Of a stretch of DNA of 64,000 bases, positions 13,801 to 28,800 are shown in pieces. Position numbers and translations under genes: made by a program. The stretch lies in NCBI GenBank assembly GCA_021014325.1, contig CM037472.1, forward strand, positions 9,176,001 to 9,240,000, in the 5' to 3' direction. Position 1 is the stretch's first letter. Every line of letters begins with the position of its first letter. The notes beneath the pieces were generated by a model, which was given only the letters and a program-made list of their open reading frames with translations, had not been told where the DNA came from and did no database searches. This stretch comes from Plazaster borealis. Lineage: Eukaryota; Echinodermata; Asteroidea; Forcipulatida; Labidiasteridae.

Positions 13801-16800
13801 TGACGTTTACGATTGCATGAATTTCACTGGAGGCAACCGTCGAATAATAGATTGTCATCTATAGGCAACGCATTGTTTTTCTTGTAATTCTTGCGGGTAC
13901 GACCATGTACAATTATATCTTCTTTGACGGAGTGCTGGCTCTGAGAAGAGCTGCTCGGGCTGCTCTCAACGGTTCGACTAGCGTATTCAAGTTGTCTTCA
14001 CGATAGTCGAGTCGAAACGTTACGAACAGACCATATGGCTCTTCTCAGAGCCAACACGCCTTCAATGAGAGGTTGTATGCCCGCAAGATCTACTAGAATC
14101 ATCCAACTGATGGTTGAAGCTTTGCAAGGTGTGGAGAAATTGAAGTAGTGAACTTGCGGGTACAACCATGTTTAAATTTCGTTTGGGTGAGTTTTGGCTC
14201 TAAAAAGAGTCGGTGTGGTCTCGACGTTTCGAACATATACTCTGCTCGTCTTCAAGAGAAAAGACGAAACGAGCAGAGTATACTGTTCGAAACGTCGATA
14301 GCATTCCGGCTCTTTTCAGAGCGAACACTCCCCCAAAACAGATTTACACACGGGTGTACCCTGCAAGTTTACTAGTTATAGTTACTTCTCAGAATTAGAT
14401 AATCTTACTATGGAAGCTTTAACAAATAAACCATCACTTGTTGTAGTTTATATGGTTGAGTTTATTGTAGCTTAATTCTATTTTGAGGTGTTATAAGCTT
14501 AGAGCTGAACACATTGTTTCAAGCGCACATAAATTTTTGAAAGGAATGATGGCATCATTATATAAAGATATAAATTGATGTGTATACAATTTTAGTTTAT
14601 ACTGTTTAGCATTTTAGTTTAAACTTGGTATCATTGTATAAAGATATATTAGTTTAAACTGTAAGGGACTTCTCAACAGACTTCGATATTGTGACGTTTT
14701 TACCTTGAGTTGGAGACCAGCTGTAGCCTCTGATATGGTCGGCAATGGTGCCCAGTACTTCTGCGTAACCTGTTTCCACATGACTGCGTAGAATCTGTGA
14801 TTTGACTGGTACCCGAAGACGAAGCCAGCGTAGTCGTCATCTCGTTCTGTGTTGACGTAGAATGTACCGCTGAACTGCACCGCTGTGAATTCATCATAGC
14901 CTGAAAACGGATACCAGTTAGAGTAAATAAACAGAATTTTAAAACAGACAAATACAAAACACACGAATAAAATTTAACTCTTAGTGAAACAGTTACAAGG
15001 AGAAATTTATGGTAATTTTATCAATGGCAATTTGATCAGCTATCGTTGGTTTTACCAGTGGATAGTTATCTCTGAGACCTATTATCTCAGTTTATGCCAA
15101 GAGTCCTCAGAGCTACTTTTTGGTATTCGGGAACTTTCTCAAAATGTTGAAACATGTGAATAAACAAAAACGTATTGCTGAATTCGATCTCATTAAGCTC
15201 TCAAAGCACTTGATAGCATATAACATATCGTCCTGCACATGAGGTAATCGTTTTTACCATTATCTGTAACGTACCTATGGCCAGACCAGGATCGCTGTTG
15301 ATGGTTTGCACCATTTCTTGACCTCTGTTCCTGACAATCCAATGTGGGTCAATTTGTGCTGACCCTTCAGGGTCAAGTTTGATCAGCTGGAAGTGCGACA
15401 AGTCTGTCCGTTGGATATTGGCGTTGTCTGGGCATGCGTCGTGCAGGTCGGACACGCCATCGCCGTCGTTGTCAAACTCACAGACATCACCACGTCCGTT
15501 CTCTTGTTTAGTGAAAAATACATATTGAGAAGATGTTAACATTAATTATGTCACATGTACAGTCTCAGACTGGTTTTCTTCCTTATTTTTGCTGAGAAGA
15601 AAATTGTTGAGCAATTAAAAGAACTGTCTTTAAGTAACGTAAAGTTCGCATTAATTTACAATTGATTAATAACGACATTGCCTTAACGGACTCAAGAGAA
15701 AATGTTTAGAAAAATCAACCCGAACACTATCAATAGACCATTTCATGGCCGAATATACCCGAGCGTGAGCGAATGGTCCCGAAGCTAGTTTTTTCGATTG
15801 GCTACCAATTTCTACTAAAGATTTAACGCAATATGTAACAGGCAGTTAAAGCCAGTGGCTGTATGCATTATCGCACAATTATCAGAAACTGCACGTTCAC
15901 CGACTAATAAACCAAGTAAAACAGTCTCGCGTAAACACAAAATTTCAACAAACGTTTTAGCTACGAAAGCCAATACACTTTAAAATACAATTCCACATAT
16001 TTATTGGGTGCAGGGATTGGAACCTATCATGGCTGAAGTCACTCATCTGGTTGAATTCGATGAAATAAGCTTGAATTCTGGCTTCTACCAGTTTGAAAAC
16101 TGAGCTTATTTTAGACACCTCCATTTTGTTCTACCAGTGTGCCGTTTAACACGGGCACTTAATGGTCTATATACTATAGCGCATCAACGACATACGGTGC
16201 AATATCAAGTTTACTCTACGTCCCACACATGTGCATTTTCAAGCACTGTATACTTAATAGAGATTTCCCAATACCCGCAGACCTTTCAAGGGCAGGCACA
16301 AAAAACCCTTAGACCACTGGTCTTGCAAAGTGACGAGATGCCTATTGGATACCTCCATGCATGCGATAACTACATTATTGAAAACAACTAGTTGCTCTCA
16401 ATAAAATAATTTAATCATTTAATAACTAAAGGCATCCACGAGAAAAATCTCCCTTTTCGCGTGATGAACGTGGCTTTTTCTATTAAATCTTAACACAAGT
16501 TGAAATAATCAGAGCAGGATGTGTTTGTGGGGTTTTGTGGCACCCTTTTTTCCTTACCATTGGTGTCATTCTGACTTGGGTTGAATACCAACCGACAATT
16601 GTCCTCAATATCTTCAAAACCGTCGTTGTCATCGTCGAAATCACAAGCGTCGCCTGTAAAGAGCAAAATGTAGAAATTCACATAAAACTACATGAGCTTC
16701 GAAATAATGTTACAACAGCATGTATGTAGCAATGAATTTCAGAGAAACGTGTATATTTATCCAACCGTATTAAACTGGAATTGGGCCAACTGATCTCTCG

Positions 16801-19800
16801 CACCGCGCGTTATACGTACCTCAGCCCAACGCGCATTTACAATTTCAGAACATTTTGGGAGCCAATTATTCCTTTGCATACATTTGACACCCAACAATGG
16901 TGAGCACGAAAGGTGAGTGTAAGTGCGCAGCGCGTCCTGAAATTGGTCACTAGGTGATTTTGATGCAAGAACAAACTTATTGTATCAACCTCTCGCACAA
17001 CGCGGAATACAACTCTTCACAATGCGCATTTACCATTTTTACACAAATTTTGGGAGTCAATTCCTTTGTGTGCATTTTGACTCACCCCAAATGGCGAGCA
17101 CGAAATGCGCGTGTAAGTGCGCTGCGATTCGTGAAGTTGGTCACGAGGTGATTTCCATGCAAGAACAAACTTATTGTTTAGTTTTAACAACAACAGCATA
17201 TTGAATCTTTTCTCCAATGTTTCGGCGAGGAATAGGAAGAAACAACAGCAGCCAACTTACCAATGCCGTCCAGATCGTGATCTGCTTGGTCGCTGTTTGG
17301 GATATCCACACAATTATCCAGGTCATCTTGGTGACCGTCACTGTCCATGTCCTCGTCGGTGTCGCAAACGTCACCTACATTGTCATCATCGATATCGGTC
17401 TAGATCAAACGACAAAACAAAGGAAAAACACAATTTTATTGAGTGCTCAAGATGCCACATCTCTAAGATGTTGTTAAAATATCCTTCCTGCAGAACAACG
17501 GCATTCATTTCCGGTCATTTTTCTAAACAGCAAATGATCTCTTTATTAAAAGAAAATCATCTAAAGCTGAGTTACAAGAGTTTGCCTTAGCGCTCTTGAG
17601 TTTGGCTACATTGGTAACATTACTTTTGCATCTTCACTACTAAAGAGTTTAGTGAATTTCATGAAGCCTCGTCAAGTTAGCAATATATACAAAAAATCCA
17701 GTCTTTTGCACATACACCGTCACCTAACTGCCTCTAGCTATATGGGGCAGGCTTGGTGGTCTAGTGGTGAGACATCTGCTCTAGAATGGCAAATAAAGGT
17801 CGTGGGTTCGTAACGGACTCGGGAAAGTACTGAGGATACAGAGTGTTTGACAAATATCGGTGTCTGATAAGATGATTGAAGTTGGCTTACTTGATCTGGG
17901 TTAGCAATCCCTGGACAGTTATCGCATACATCACCGTAGCCATCCTCATCATAGTCCAGCTGTTTGGCATTCGCCACGTACATGCAGTTGTCATTGTAGT
18001 TTAGGATACCTGAACAAATAAAAATGACAGATCTACAAATTATGAAATGTTACACCGGTGCTGGTTTTCTTGCTAATCACGTTGACACAAAATTGTCACA
18101 AATAGTCCCTGTCCGCACGTCTTACATGAACACAGATTTACATCATAGCCACAAAGTAGGACAGGCTTTTTTGCCCTTCTGACCTCAATTTGTAACATTA
18201 GGGTGCGTTTTCTTGGCTGTAACCACTGATTGTTTCAATCCAATTCAAACGAAACAATCGGTTATGGCCGCAAAAACGCACCCTTTTCTGAATGGGTTAA
18301 CGAGATGGCATTAGTGTTGGTTTACTGCTAGAAGTAATTACTAATTATTGGTACCAACATGGCCAACATGGGTCTCTATGTTGGTGGTTGACAATGTATT
18401 GGATTAGAATCAAAGTACGACCGTGGAACCTTGTTTCTTTAACAATGGTGACATAACTTGTTTTCATATTTTTAATGGTGATGTGTGACAACACTGTCAA
18501 CTCAGTGCTTTCCCCGAGTCCTGCGTCAAAACCTTATAAATAATTTGGATTGGACTCAAACCAACGATGTACGATGTCCGATGTTCGCTGTGAAAGCGAA
18601 TAATGCCTAGTAACGTGGAGTAAAAATTACCTGCTAACCTGTGAAATACGCTGGAAGTAAGTGCAGAATTCCCTTATTCCGTAAGCTTCGATTCAATTCA
18701 ATTCAATTCAATTTGATTTTTATTGACCATAGAATGGAAATTTGCTTAGCCAAGCATGCTCATAACATTAAATATATATAACAAATTACAGAATTACAAA
18801 CTATGCTAAAGAATTACAATATTTTACATTCAATAAAAACTAAAAACTGTATTTTACACAAGAGCACAACCCCCTAAAAATGTTACTTCATAAAAAAACC
18901 AAGAGGAGAATTTGCTTACGGTTAGCAAAGCCATGAAATTCTGCCTTGTTCTCTTCGTCGCTTCCAAAGGCAATCCCTATAAGTTTTGGTTATATATTAA
19001 CTGTTGTACCCCCACTTAATTGTCATTATGCAAGCTGCAAATACTGTTCTACATGTATGTTCATAAAGAAATATATTGAATTCAATTTCTCCAATTCGCA
19101 TCAGTGTGACCAAAACGAGACAAGGAGAAAAAACAAATTGCACTGTTCCCTAAATAACTACAATGATCGGTTTTTTTTCCTACCATCATCATCGATGTCT
19201 TCGTCACATACATCTCCTTCGCCGTCACCGTCAGTGTCCTCTTGTCGTGTGTTGGCCACAAATTGACAATTGTCGCACACATCACCAACGCCATCGTCAT
19301 CAACGTCATTTTGAGCCCGATTGGAGTGGTACTGGCAGTTATCCTGCAGGGAAACAATCGAAATATTTAAGTACCATTAAGAATGAAAAGGTGGTGGTTA
19401 AAATGACTTCAGGCCAGAATTATTATGGCGGGTCCCAGACCAATTTATGGGTCAGGTTGACCAGAAACTAGTAAAAAAAAATTGATTTTAACTCGGGTTT
19501 GGCTTCGCTTTGACCCATTTCTGGGTCGTTTTGACACAGATACTTGGACATATTGACCCCTAAATGGGTCAGGCCCCACGGGAGTCGGAATCCTGGTCAA
19601 TTCTACCCAGGAGTTTTTTTTAGAGTGCATTCCGTACCAAAGTAATGTTGTATGTCTTTAAAAGCTTACCTGGTTAGACTAAAAACTTCATATTCACAGG
19701 CTTCAGACTTCGAAAATGGGTCAAGGTTGCTGGACAATTATATTTACAATTGGATAACTCCTCCATAATAAAGCCATCAACCCAATTGCGTGCGGTTTGT

Positions 19801-22800
19801 TTTGATTGAAACAAAAGTGGAATGAAACAAATTGGTTTGGCGGTAGTTGTATAAAGCGAACCAATGCATAATCTGCCTTTTAGCATCGTCTATGATCGAA
19901 ACTGAAGTCTGTAAGAACGAAACAGGCGACTTCATTTCCAAGCCACGTTCCACAAACCCCGCATACACAGGACGAAAGACTGCTTGACATATCAAAGTCC
20001 AAACAGGAAAGAGGCCTTGTCATGTAGTAATCAACTGCCGGGATTATTCATAATCAGACAAATTGCTTTCCGTGTATAGATGCCAATGTCTCAATATACT
20101 GGGTCAAGGAAAACCTGTCGCGTAGGAGGAAGCGCAGGAACGACTGCTTCCGTAGATACAGTCGCTCGGACGCCCAATTTGGTATCGCGTTCATCATCGG
20201 GGCCATTACATCTGTGCACGCAACACATGTTCCTCATCCCCTTTGTCGGGATATTATTAAACTTAACCGTTTCAGGATAATTTGATGTTATACCTTGGAG
20301 ACAGAAGCACAGACTGATGTGAGACATTCATCGGGAAGCGTTTCTTTATTGTGACAGAGTCACCGAATGTGTAATGTCCCCAAAAGGTAGCTTAACTTTC
20401 ACCGATACGTGCTCTACTAAGCGGAACTACTTCCAAAAAAGGGAAATAAATGGAAGGGACTTGTTTGATGCAAGTTTCATAAAAAGTGACTCAGTGTTCT
20501 TCCTTAACAGTGGTCTGCTGGCCAAATGCCAGTTGAAATACCCGAGGACCAGTCAAAAGTCTCTCCAAGTGGTCCGGCTGGCTAGTTCAGTGTTGAAAAG
20601 CATCCCTATTTCATTTGAAGTATGGACTAGTGAAAAAGCTGGTGGACTATAGCAAAATGACAATATTAAGGGCAAAACGTGTGACCACTGCTGCTGAAGG
20701 GGCGAGATACCAACAACTCTTGAATACAGACTAACAAATCTACAAAATGTACATACTTTTATCATGCCTTATCATGCTAAAAAGAATACTGACCAGAGTT
20801 TAGCGGCAAGACCCCCAATATAAGCAATTTGGACGGGGATGTTTCCAATATTATGGGGGTGCAATGTGTTTCTAATTACTGGACTTTTCCAACTCCTGTT
20901 TTAACACAACGGCGTTGTTATAAGCTTGGTATTGCGACAGGATATTAAATTTGTTGTAGGTCTACACGCGAAAACATTTCCGTTTGGCGAATGAAAATTA
21001 AGTAACAATAATGCCAAACAAAAACAAAGAATTAGTGTACTTACCCTGGAATCGTTGACGAGATCGTCGTCATCATCGTCGTCGCATGCATCACCTTTAC
21101 CGTCACCGTCAGTGTCTTCTTGTCCACTGTTTGGTAGAGCGGGACAATTGTCCTGTGAAGATATTTATAAACACCATTTTTGAATAATAACATTACCCAA
21201 AGACACGTTTCTCGGAATTCGATACCCTGCTTTACGGCGATTATTATTATTTTGTTTTTCAAATTCAAACTCAAATTTATTTCCATACGTCATGAACATT
21301 TCAAAACAACACTCAACTAACAAAAACTTTATTTAAAGAAGTAACCATAAATGCATTTGTTAGAAGGCAGAACATTTAAGTATGGATACAACTTCTAGAA
21401 GCCGAGGCTTGTGGTGGGATGCCTGATGGACAAACAAACAGAACGCACACAGGCACAAGAACGTACGGACAGACAGGTTGAACAAAGACAGAAATGATGA
21501 CAAAATTACAACAAAGTAAGTATTGGTAACAGTAAGATAGTATATTTATTCTTCAACTTGTCTTAGAAACTACAAGACACTGCCTTTTTGCCCTTTGGGG
21601 CTGAATTAGAATGACTCTGATGGAAGACAGGACGGAAAGCGTGAGTTTAAAGTGCCCTTTCCATGATATTGATGTGCCGTTAAGGGACTTACCATTATGA
21701 CTAAAATGTTATATATAGTACCACCACTAACTCTCTGAACGTTATCACATCGAGAGAATACCCTTGGCTTTGGGTATAATCTTTCATGTGAAGGGTGATA
21801 TTTATTTGTGCTGTGTCACGTGAACTCCCAGAGGGCGCGCTACTTCCTCTACACCAGTCAACAATCATCAGAAGTTTTGACAATCAGAATTTGACTCAAA
21901 ATGTTGCTGTTACACTAGTGGCGCTTAGATACTCTTCTTGTGGTCCAATTGCAATGTAAACGTCCCAATGGGAAGTACAACATAAATGATTCATGATGTC
22001 TAAACTACAGTGGCAATATCAATGTCAATTAAACGGCAATGTTAACCGCCACCCTTGTCATTTTTTTTTCATTTTGAACATAAAGCTTGATTGAATTTGG
22101 GCACAAAACGCGAATAATGTTCCACATACCCCTGTGCAGTGAGTGAATGTTCCTTTGTCCTCACAGTCCAACTGTGCATCTGGCCAGCCGTCCAAGTCGC
22201 TATCGTAGCCGCATGCAATACCATCACCAGCAAAGCCAGTCTTGCACTGCGAATAAAGGAGGGGAAAGAGTTACACAGGCCTAGATTCGAAAGGAGGTCT
22301 TAGCTGAATTAGAATTCTCTTAAAAAGAAAATATCTATATGCAGATCGAAATGAGAAACTTGCTGAAATGATTACAGTTTATTTAATAATACGTCAAGGT
22401 TCATTAAAGATCAATAGTGTTTATGTCACTCATCTGGTCGAAACTTTGTTTTCAATACGGTTTAGTTGACTTGACTCATTTTTGGACGAGTCCGATCTCG
22501 TAGCCCATCAGCTACCCGGCATCTGTCGTTTTATGTTGGCCTAATTCGTAAAATATTTTTGGGGTTGATTTTGGGGGTCGATTTAGGGGGTTGATTCTGA
22601 AACTTTACGTTGTCGTTTATAGAGTAACAACTTACTTTGCAACCGTATTGTGGATCCGAATAAGGACCGTAGAATATGCACCTGGCATCGAAATGGCAAT
22701 CAGACGTTCCCTCTGAGCAGGGGTTGATCGGGATGCATTGCTGTCAATTATAAATAGTAAAATTACATCATCAAAATGAAAATATTATTACATTTTATAC

Positions 22801-25800
22801 AGACATTGAAATAAAGTGACAAACAATGTCTAGCAACAACAACATTCATGTAAAAGGCTAATTAGGTTGTGTACAAAACGGAATGTATTCGGGGACAACA
22901 AAAAAAAAGTGTATTATGTACAAATAGCGTCTCGTGGCCGAGCGGTGTAGAGCATCATCGAACTCAAGTTCGGATGACCGAATCCCATTCGTGACACTTG
23001 TGTTCTTGGGCAAGACACTTAACTGTAATTGCTTCTCATCAGGAGTAAATGGGTACCTGCGAGGTTAGAGATTGTTGATATGAATAATGACTGACAATAA
23101 TGTGAGCCCATTCAACTGCCGGTGCTGCATACTCGTACGGAGTTGAGATGGTTTCAGGAGTGCTAAAGACCAAATGAACGAGTGTAGTATTAGTGTTAGG
23201 CACTTTGAAACACTGAAGACCGTTTTGTGTATTGGGACTTCAGGCCATGTCACACAGGGCAAATCTTACAGGCAATCAACTGCCCTGCATGCAAAAAGGA
23301 ACACTTCGGGAGTGCAACATATATTTTTCTGTCACTACCTTACCGTCCCAAGAAAATAATGTTGAAATTAACATGTGAATGTTTTTTTCTTACTGGAGAT
23401 TGCCTGGAACTGGTTGCCTGTAAATTGCCTCGTGTGATATGGCCCTGAGGAGTGTAAATTGTGTTTCCCGACATTTGCGAAAAATGGGCGCGTGCAATGT
23501 GATGACAATCGGAAATCTCACAAGCTTCATGAGTGCATGAACTTCAGTTGCAGTATACATCAATTAGAAAACACAAGTGTGATCACGACATCGCTGAGTT
23601 ATCCGAAATACGTCAGCATAAGCCAGTCGCCATTAAAATATTAGCAGCACGTCAGGCAACGCATTACTGGAAAGTGTACATGGTACAGCAGATTAGGATT
23701 GTGAGACGTCATTGCGAAGCAGAGAGATGCCTGGGGGTTAACGATGCCTGGTGAATTCCGACTTACGACATGCTACGATGTTACAAACTCCAGCTTATGA
23801 CACATGTTTATTCTTATTCCCTGGAATTACGAGATGCCATTTCAAAATGTCCCAACCCAGCAGGTTTTTGGAGATTGAAATTCCACCAGGGCTTACGTCA
23901 GAAACATAACATTTACCGTTTCATGATCGCCCTTGGAAGGGGCATTATGATAACAATCAATCACGTAAACATATTATTTTAAAATGTTCCTGCGGACAGA
24001 AGGGACCCTATGGTGTAAACAATATCGGTAATGATGATTGATGTAGCAATCTATAGCAGTGTAATTAATAGTATTTGTTAAGCAAAATATGTCAGGCACG
24101 TCAGAGAAAAATACCCACATTAGTGCAAGAAACTCTTTAGGTTTTTCTTTGCGGTAATCTATTTGATCATTTCTCGTCTTCAAAATGCGCGCATAGGGAA
24201 CGCAAGTGATACTCCCCGTCTCCATATTGATTGCAGAGGCCTTCATATTTTAAACATTTTCTGCTAGGACTGGCATGTCAAATGATTCTGACATCAAATC
24301 CAATTTCTGAGTATTTTTGGGGTCAGTGGGTGGGATGGCTCTGAACAACCAGCACGTGTTCAGGAAGGTGGCAACCGTTAGCTGAGACTGAGTGAGTCCG
24401 TGCGTCAATGCGGTGAAGCGCATGACAGTGTGAGGGCGTGCGTGGCCAACCGCGACCGGCCGCAATTCTTGGACGGTCAGCAGGTCATCAAACAAATGGT
24501 TCACTGAGTGAGTCCATGTCGGAGATTATACTTATGAATTAGCCAAACTAGGACATACTACCCAATACACTGTTAACACCCAGCGACCATCTTAATTTTT
24601 CAACTGTATGGACAATTACATTTTTTAAGAATGGCCTCAGTTGATTGAAAAAACCCACAACGACGGTTGCACTGTTATAAAGGCTCACAACGAATTGTCT
24701 AGAGTTTGTTCTTCGGTCTCTGGTTCTGACAGATTGTTTGCAGATGTGGCTATACCGTCTTGTGTGGCAGGTCTATATTCGGCTTAAGCTGACACCGTCC
24801 GCAAAAATCCGTATTGCAGGTGTCATAGGAGATTTTGTTCCCTGGTGTGTGTCTCCCATAGGGTAAATTAACGTGGGCTGAAGGAAGACGAGTCAAAAGA
24901 GGGCGCTATCTGACAAAAAATCTACAAAACTCACCTTAATCACCGAAGGGACAAAATTGACTGCGTCACCGGCTCGATTTTTACCTATCGCAATTTCAAA
25001 CAAATTCTACCTGTTTGTTTTTCTTCTTTTGTGATGCCACTTACCTGCTTGTATCGTTTAGCGTGGTAGACTCCCATGCCAGACGGTTGGTTACCTCTGT
25101 AGCCACTGGGACACTTTCTGCAGGTGTAACCGGGAACCAAATTCAAGCAACGGTGCTCACCGTGAAAGTTGAAGCAAGCATCGGACACAATGTTGCACTG
25201 TGTATTGTAAAATAAACATTAGTTTAAAATCAATAAACAATTTAATTGAGTCCCATTGTTTTTCTGAAGATTTGGTAATACATTTTTTTCCCAGACACGG
25301 TCATTTCTTCAATCCCCCCTTCACATATCCAAGACTTGATTGACAGTTTTAAACAAGGCATTGAATTACGGGCAGGCAAAGGAGGCCACGGCCTCTGTTG
25401 CTCTGTTCTTGGCCTTGGTGCCCCTTCAAAAAATTCACATAGACTTTAAAGTTTTCCAACGGAAGTACCCTTTGCAAAATGAAAATGGCCTTGCCCTCTC
25501 AAAGATGAAACTCCAGGCCTGTTAAACGTGTGGATAGACCAACTTTATTTACAAACAGATTTACAAGAAGGCCTTTCAAATAACGCCATGTACCTCATTG
25601 ATATCGTTGCACACAATTCCGTTTCCTTCATAGCCCACTGGGCAGCCTTTACACTCGTACCGGCCATCAGTGAAACTGATGCACTCGACACCGTCAAAAC
25701 AAGGACTTGACAGGCAGGCATCTGGCGGGAAACAAACATCAGCAGAAATGAGATATTTTTGTATTTTGTTTTAAACCGCGGGAAATAAATGAAACGAGAT

Positions 25801-28800
25801 GGGTGTACAGGAAGTATCTCCATTCACGCCAGACAACGCCTTACTCCATCTGGCACGATCAGTTTACGTCGATTTCAAAGACAATTAGGATCGTTAGGGA
25901 AAGAGGGGGAGTTCCAAACACAAACATTAGTATTTGCAAAAGTCAGTGAAAGAAAGTTATATGAAAATGCTCAACAATTTAAGAGATTGTGATTGGGATC
26001 TTGAAAGTATCGTATCATTGTAGAATTCGAAACATTAAAAGCTTACGTTCTAAAACAAATTGATTAATATAATTCTAAAACACTCACTTATTGTAAATAT
26101 AATATCGGTACTTATTCTGCCAATGTCGAAAAAATAGCACTTGAAGGTCCCAATTTACCGAGCCTTCGATTGCCGCAAATATGCCCGATAAGAATGGCAA
26201 AAATAAATCGCTGACAAAACATGAACAGTTTTTGTGGTAGTTTTGACTAAAGCGCGATCGCAGAGAACTAGACTACATAGAAATGAATGTACTCAAAGTC
26301 AATGATTTAGCATTTATACCTTTAAAGAATCGCGGACCTTAAGCATAATCATTGTCTATCTCGCATTTTGAATCAATGTGTCAAAATTGAGGTCGGAAGG
26401 AATTTATTTTAAGCTTTTATTTTCATAACGGCAATGTGATAATGTCTTTAATATTGTGCCAACGCTTCTTGGTACTAAAAACCAATATGGTAAATGTTGA
26501 CACTTATAAAATCTTATAAATCTTTTGCATGATTTTCAATTACTTTAAAATCAGTTGCTACCATTACAATACTGTGTTTTAGATCTCCTATGACAATTTG
26601 GTTGATTCAATAACCAACTGAAACGAAAATCTCATATTTGTACCCTAATTTCAAAGCCATTTTGCCAACTTTTCTTCCATCTATCATTTCATCAACCTCG
26701 ATTTTCCGGATGACCGGTGCTTTTGAACGGGTCTCGAGATACTAAAAATGATATGTTGTTATTATGATTGTTATTTATTGTCCTATTAACATTGTTACTT
26801 ACCAACCGGGCACGGCCATTCATTGCACATGCGTCGATTGTTGGTTGACCCAGGGCAGTCGTTTCCACCGAAAGCAGGGGCTGGGCTGTCACAGAATCGG
26901 TTGCGTTCCTGCCATCCGCCGTCGCATGTCTTGGTACACGCGGAAAACTCAGACCACAAGCCCCACTTTCCATCCACTGAAAAAGAATCAAAATGTACAT
27001 TGAAAAGTTAAGACTGTGATAACAAGGAAAACATGTTAATTGAACCGGAATTATTATTAGCGATTTGAAAATCGATGGGGGAACATTTTTGTTCCCATCA
27101 AGATCCGTCCACATTTAAGTTTGTCAGAACTGTGATTCGTTAGTCTATTGTCAATACAACTGCATTTCTTAAATTATTATAATTAATTCCTTTTCTCATG
27201 AAATGTTCTATGTCGAAATTTGTTTTCAGGGTTAAACAAAGTAAAATTGACTAGAGCGAGATTTGCACCAACTACCTCCGGTTCAATGTGCTCTACCAAC
27301 TGAGCTATCTAGCCCTAATGTTGGTGGTCTCCCTATTTTGTCAATTTTGTTCGGGGTGCCATTCAAAAGCCATAGAACCGTTAACTGCCGATCACACCCA
27401 AGTTTACGATACAACCTGTGAAGCGGCAGCCAGGGGATCATCTTAAGAGTTTCCCTTGTGGTTTATAACTTGAAACTTCTTCCAGAAGTTTGTTATGAAT
27501 GACCTCATAATTAGGAGGGGCAGACACTTGGGACACCTTACATAAAAAATAGCAATTAATTAAAATATCTGATAGATTGGCCAAATGAAACCAAGACAGC
27601 TTTATGTCATCATGCGACAGCCGAACACGAAACACAATTTTACCGGGACACGGATCTCTGTAACACGGTCTCTCCTGCCTTCCAGCCCCGTCGGCCTCCC
27701 CAGTGCACCGGCGTCCTCCGTTCTTCGGTCTCGGTGAATTACACGATCGCATTCTACTTTCTGTACCATTTCCGCAGGTAACTCCACACGACCACGGGGT
27801 GAATTTACTCCAGCCACCGTCCACAATTTCTGATAAAGAAAATACAGATCGCACAATTTGAATGAACAGTAACTTGTGAGATCCTCTTCATCCAAAGAGT
27901 GCGTTTTAGCACAGTTTTCATTATTCCGTTCTTTACATGTACTTTGACATGTATGTTGACGTATCTTTGTGAGTTGGAATGGGCACACCAATTTCTAATT
28001 CTGAATAATAAAATGTATATCTAAACGTGCCATGAGTGGTGAATTTGCCGTCGAATACAGAACTTGGATCAAGATCAATCAACTTTTAATTGTAATCAGA
28101 AATAATATTTCCGAGCTAGTACGTAGTTTTATGACAGATATTTAATTATTTGTGATTCAACAAATCTGAAACACAATTGAGAAGAATTTGGGTAAAGGAA
28201 ATAAAAAGTTACCAATACCAATATTACAAAAGGCATTCCCCACCTTGGTATAAAACGTTGATATCACAAATACAAAAGAAAGTGACGAAGTAAGATTAAG
28301 CAATTACCGATGCAGGGATCGAGGTAGCAGATTCTGGTTTCAACATCGTTCCCATTGCACTCAAACTGTGTTCTGTCGCACGACCGGCCACGATGCTGGA
28401 TACCGTTGCCACAAGTCGTCGAGCACGAGGTCCACTCTGCCCAATCGCTCCAGCCGAGGTTGTCATCTGATATACAGAGAGTTAAAAAAGGTGTCAATGC
28501 GATTTTGGGGCCCAAATCACAATAACCGGCAGGTGAGATTGGCACTTAGAAACACCGAACACACAATCTAATAGCCACTGTTAGTGTTAGGGCAATGTCA
28601 CACGAGGCAGTTTACTGGCAACCAGTTCCAGGCAATCTCTGAAAAGTAAAGGCATTCACATTTGAAAGTTCAAATATTTTTCTTGCGGATCGTAAGACAT
28701 TGTCTGAAAATTACTCGTGTGCCACCAAAGTGGTCCTGCAGCATGCACTCCAGTTGGTTGCCTCCAAGTTGCCCCGCGTGACAAGGACCTTAGAGTTGTC

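Noticed and set aside
15500..15502. Alternative exon 19 acceptor two bases downstream
   Set aside because: It would shift the frame and lose the conserved RGD and C-terminal globe.
27280..27320. tRNA gene on the minus strand (GCTCAGTTGGTAGAGC)
   Set aside because: The B box is decayed and the same head recurs with the same flanks at 31941-32100, so it is a SINE.
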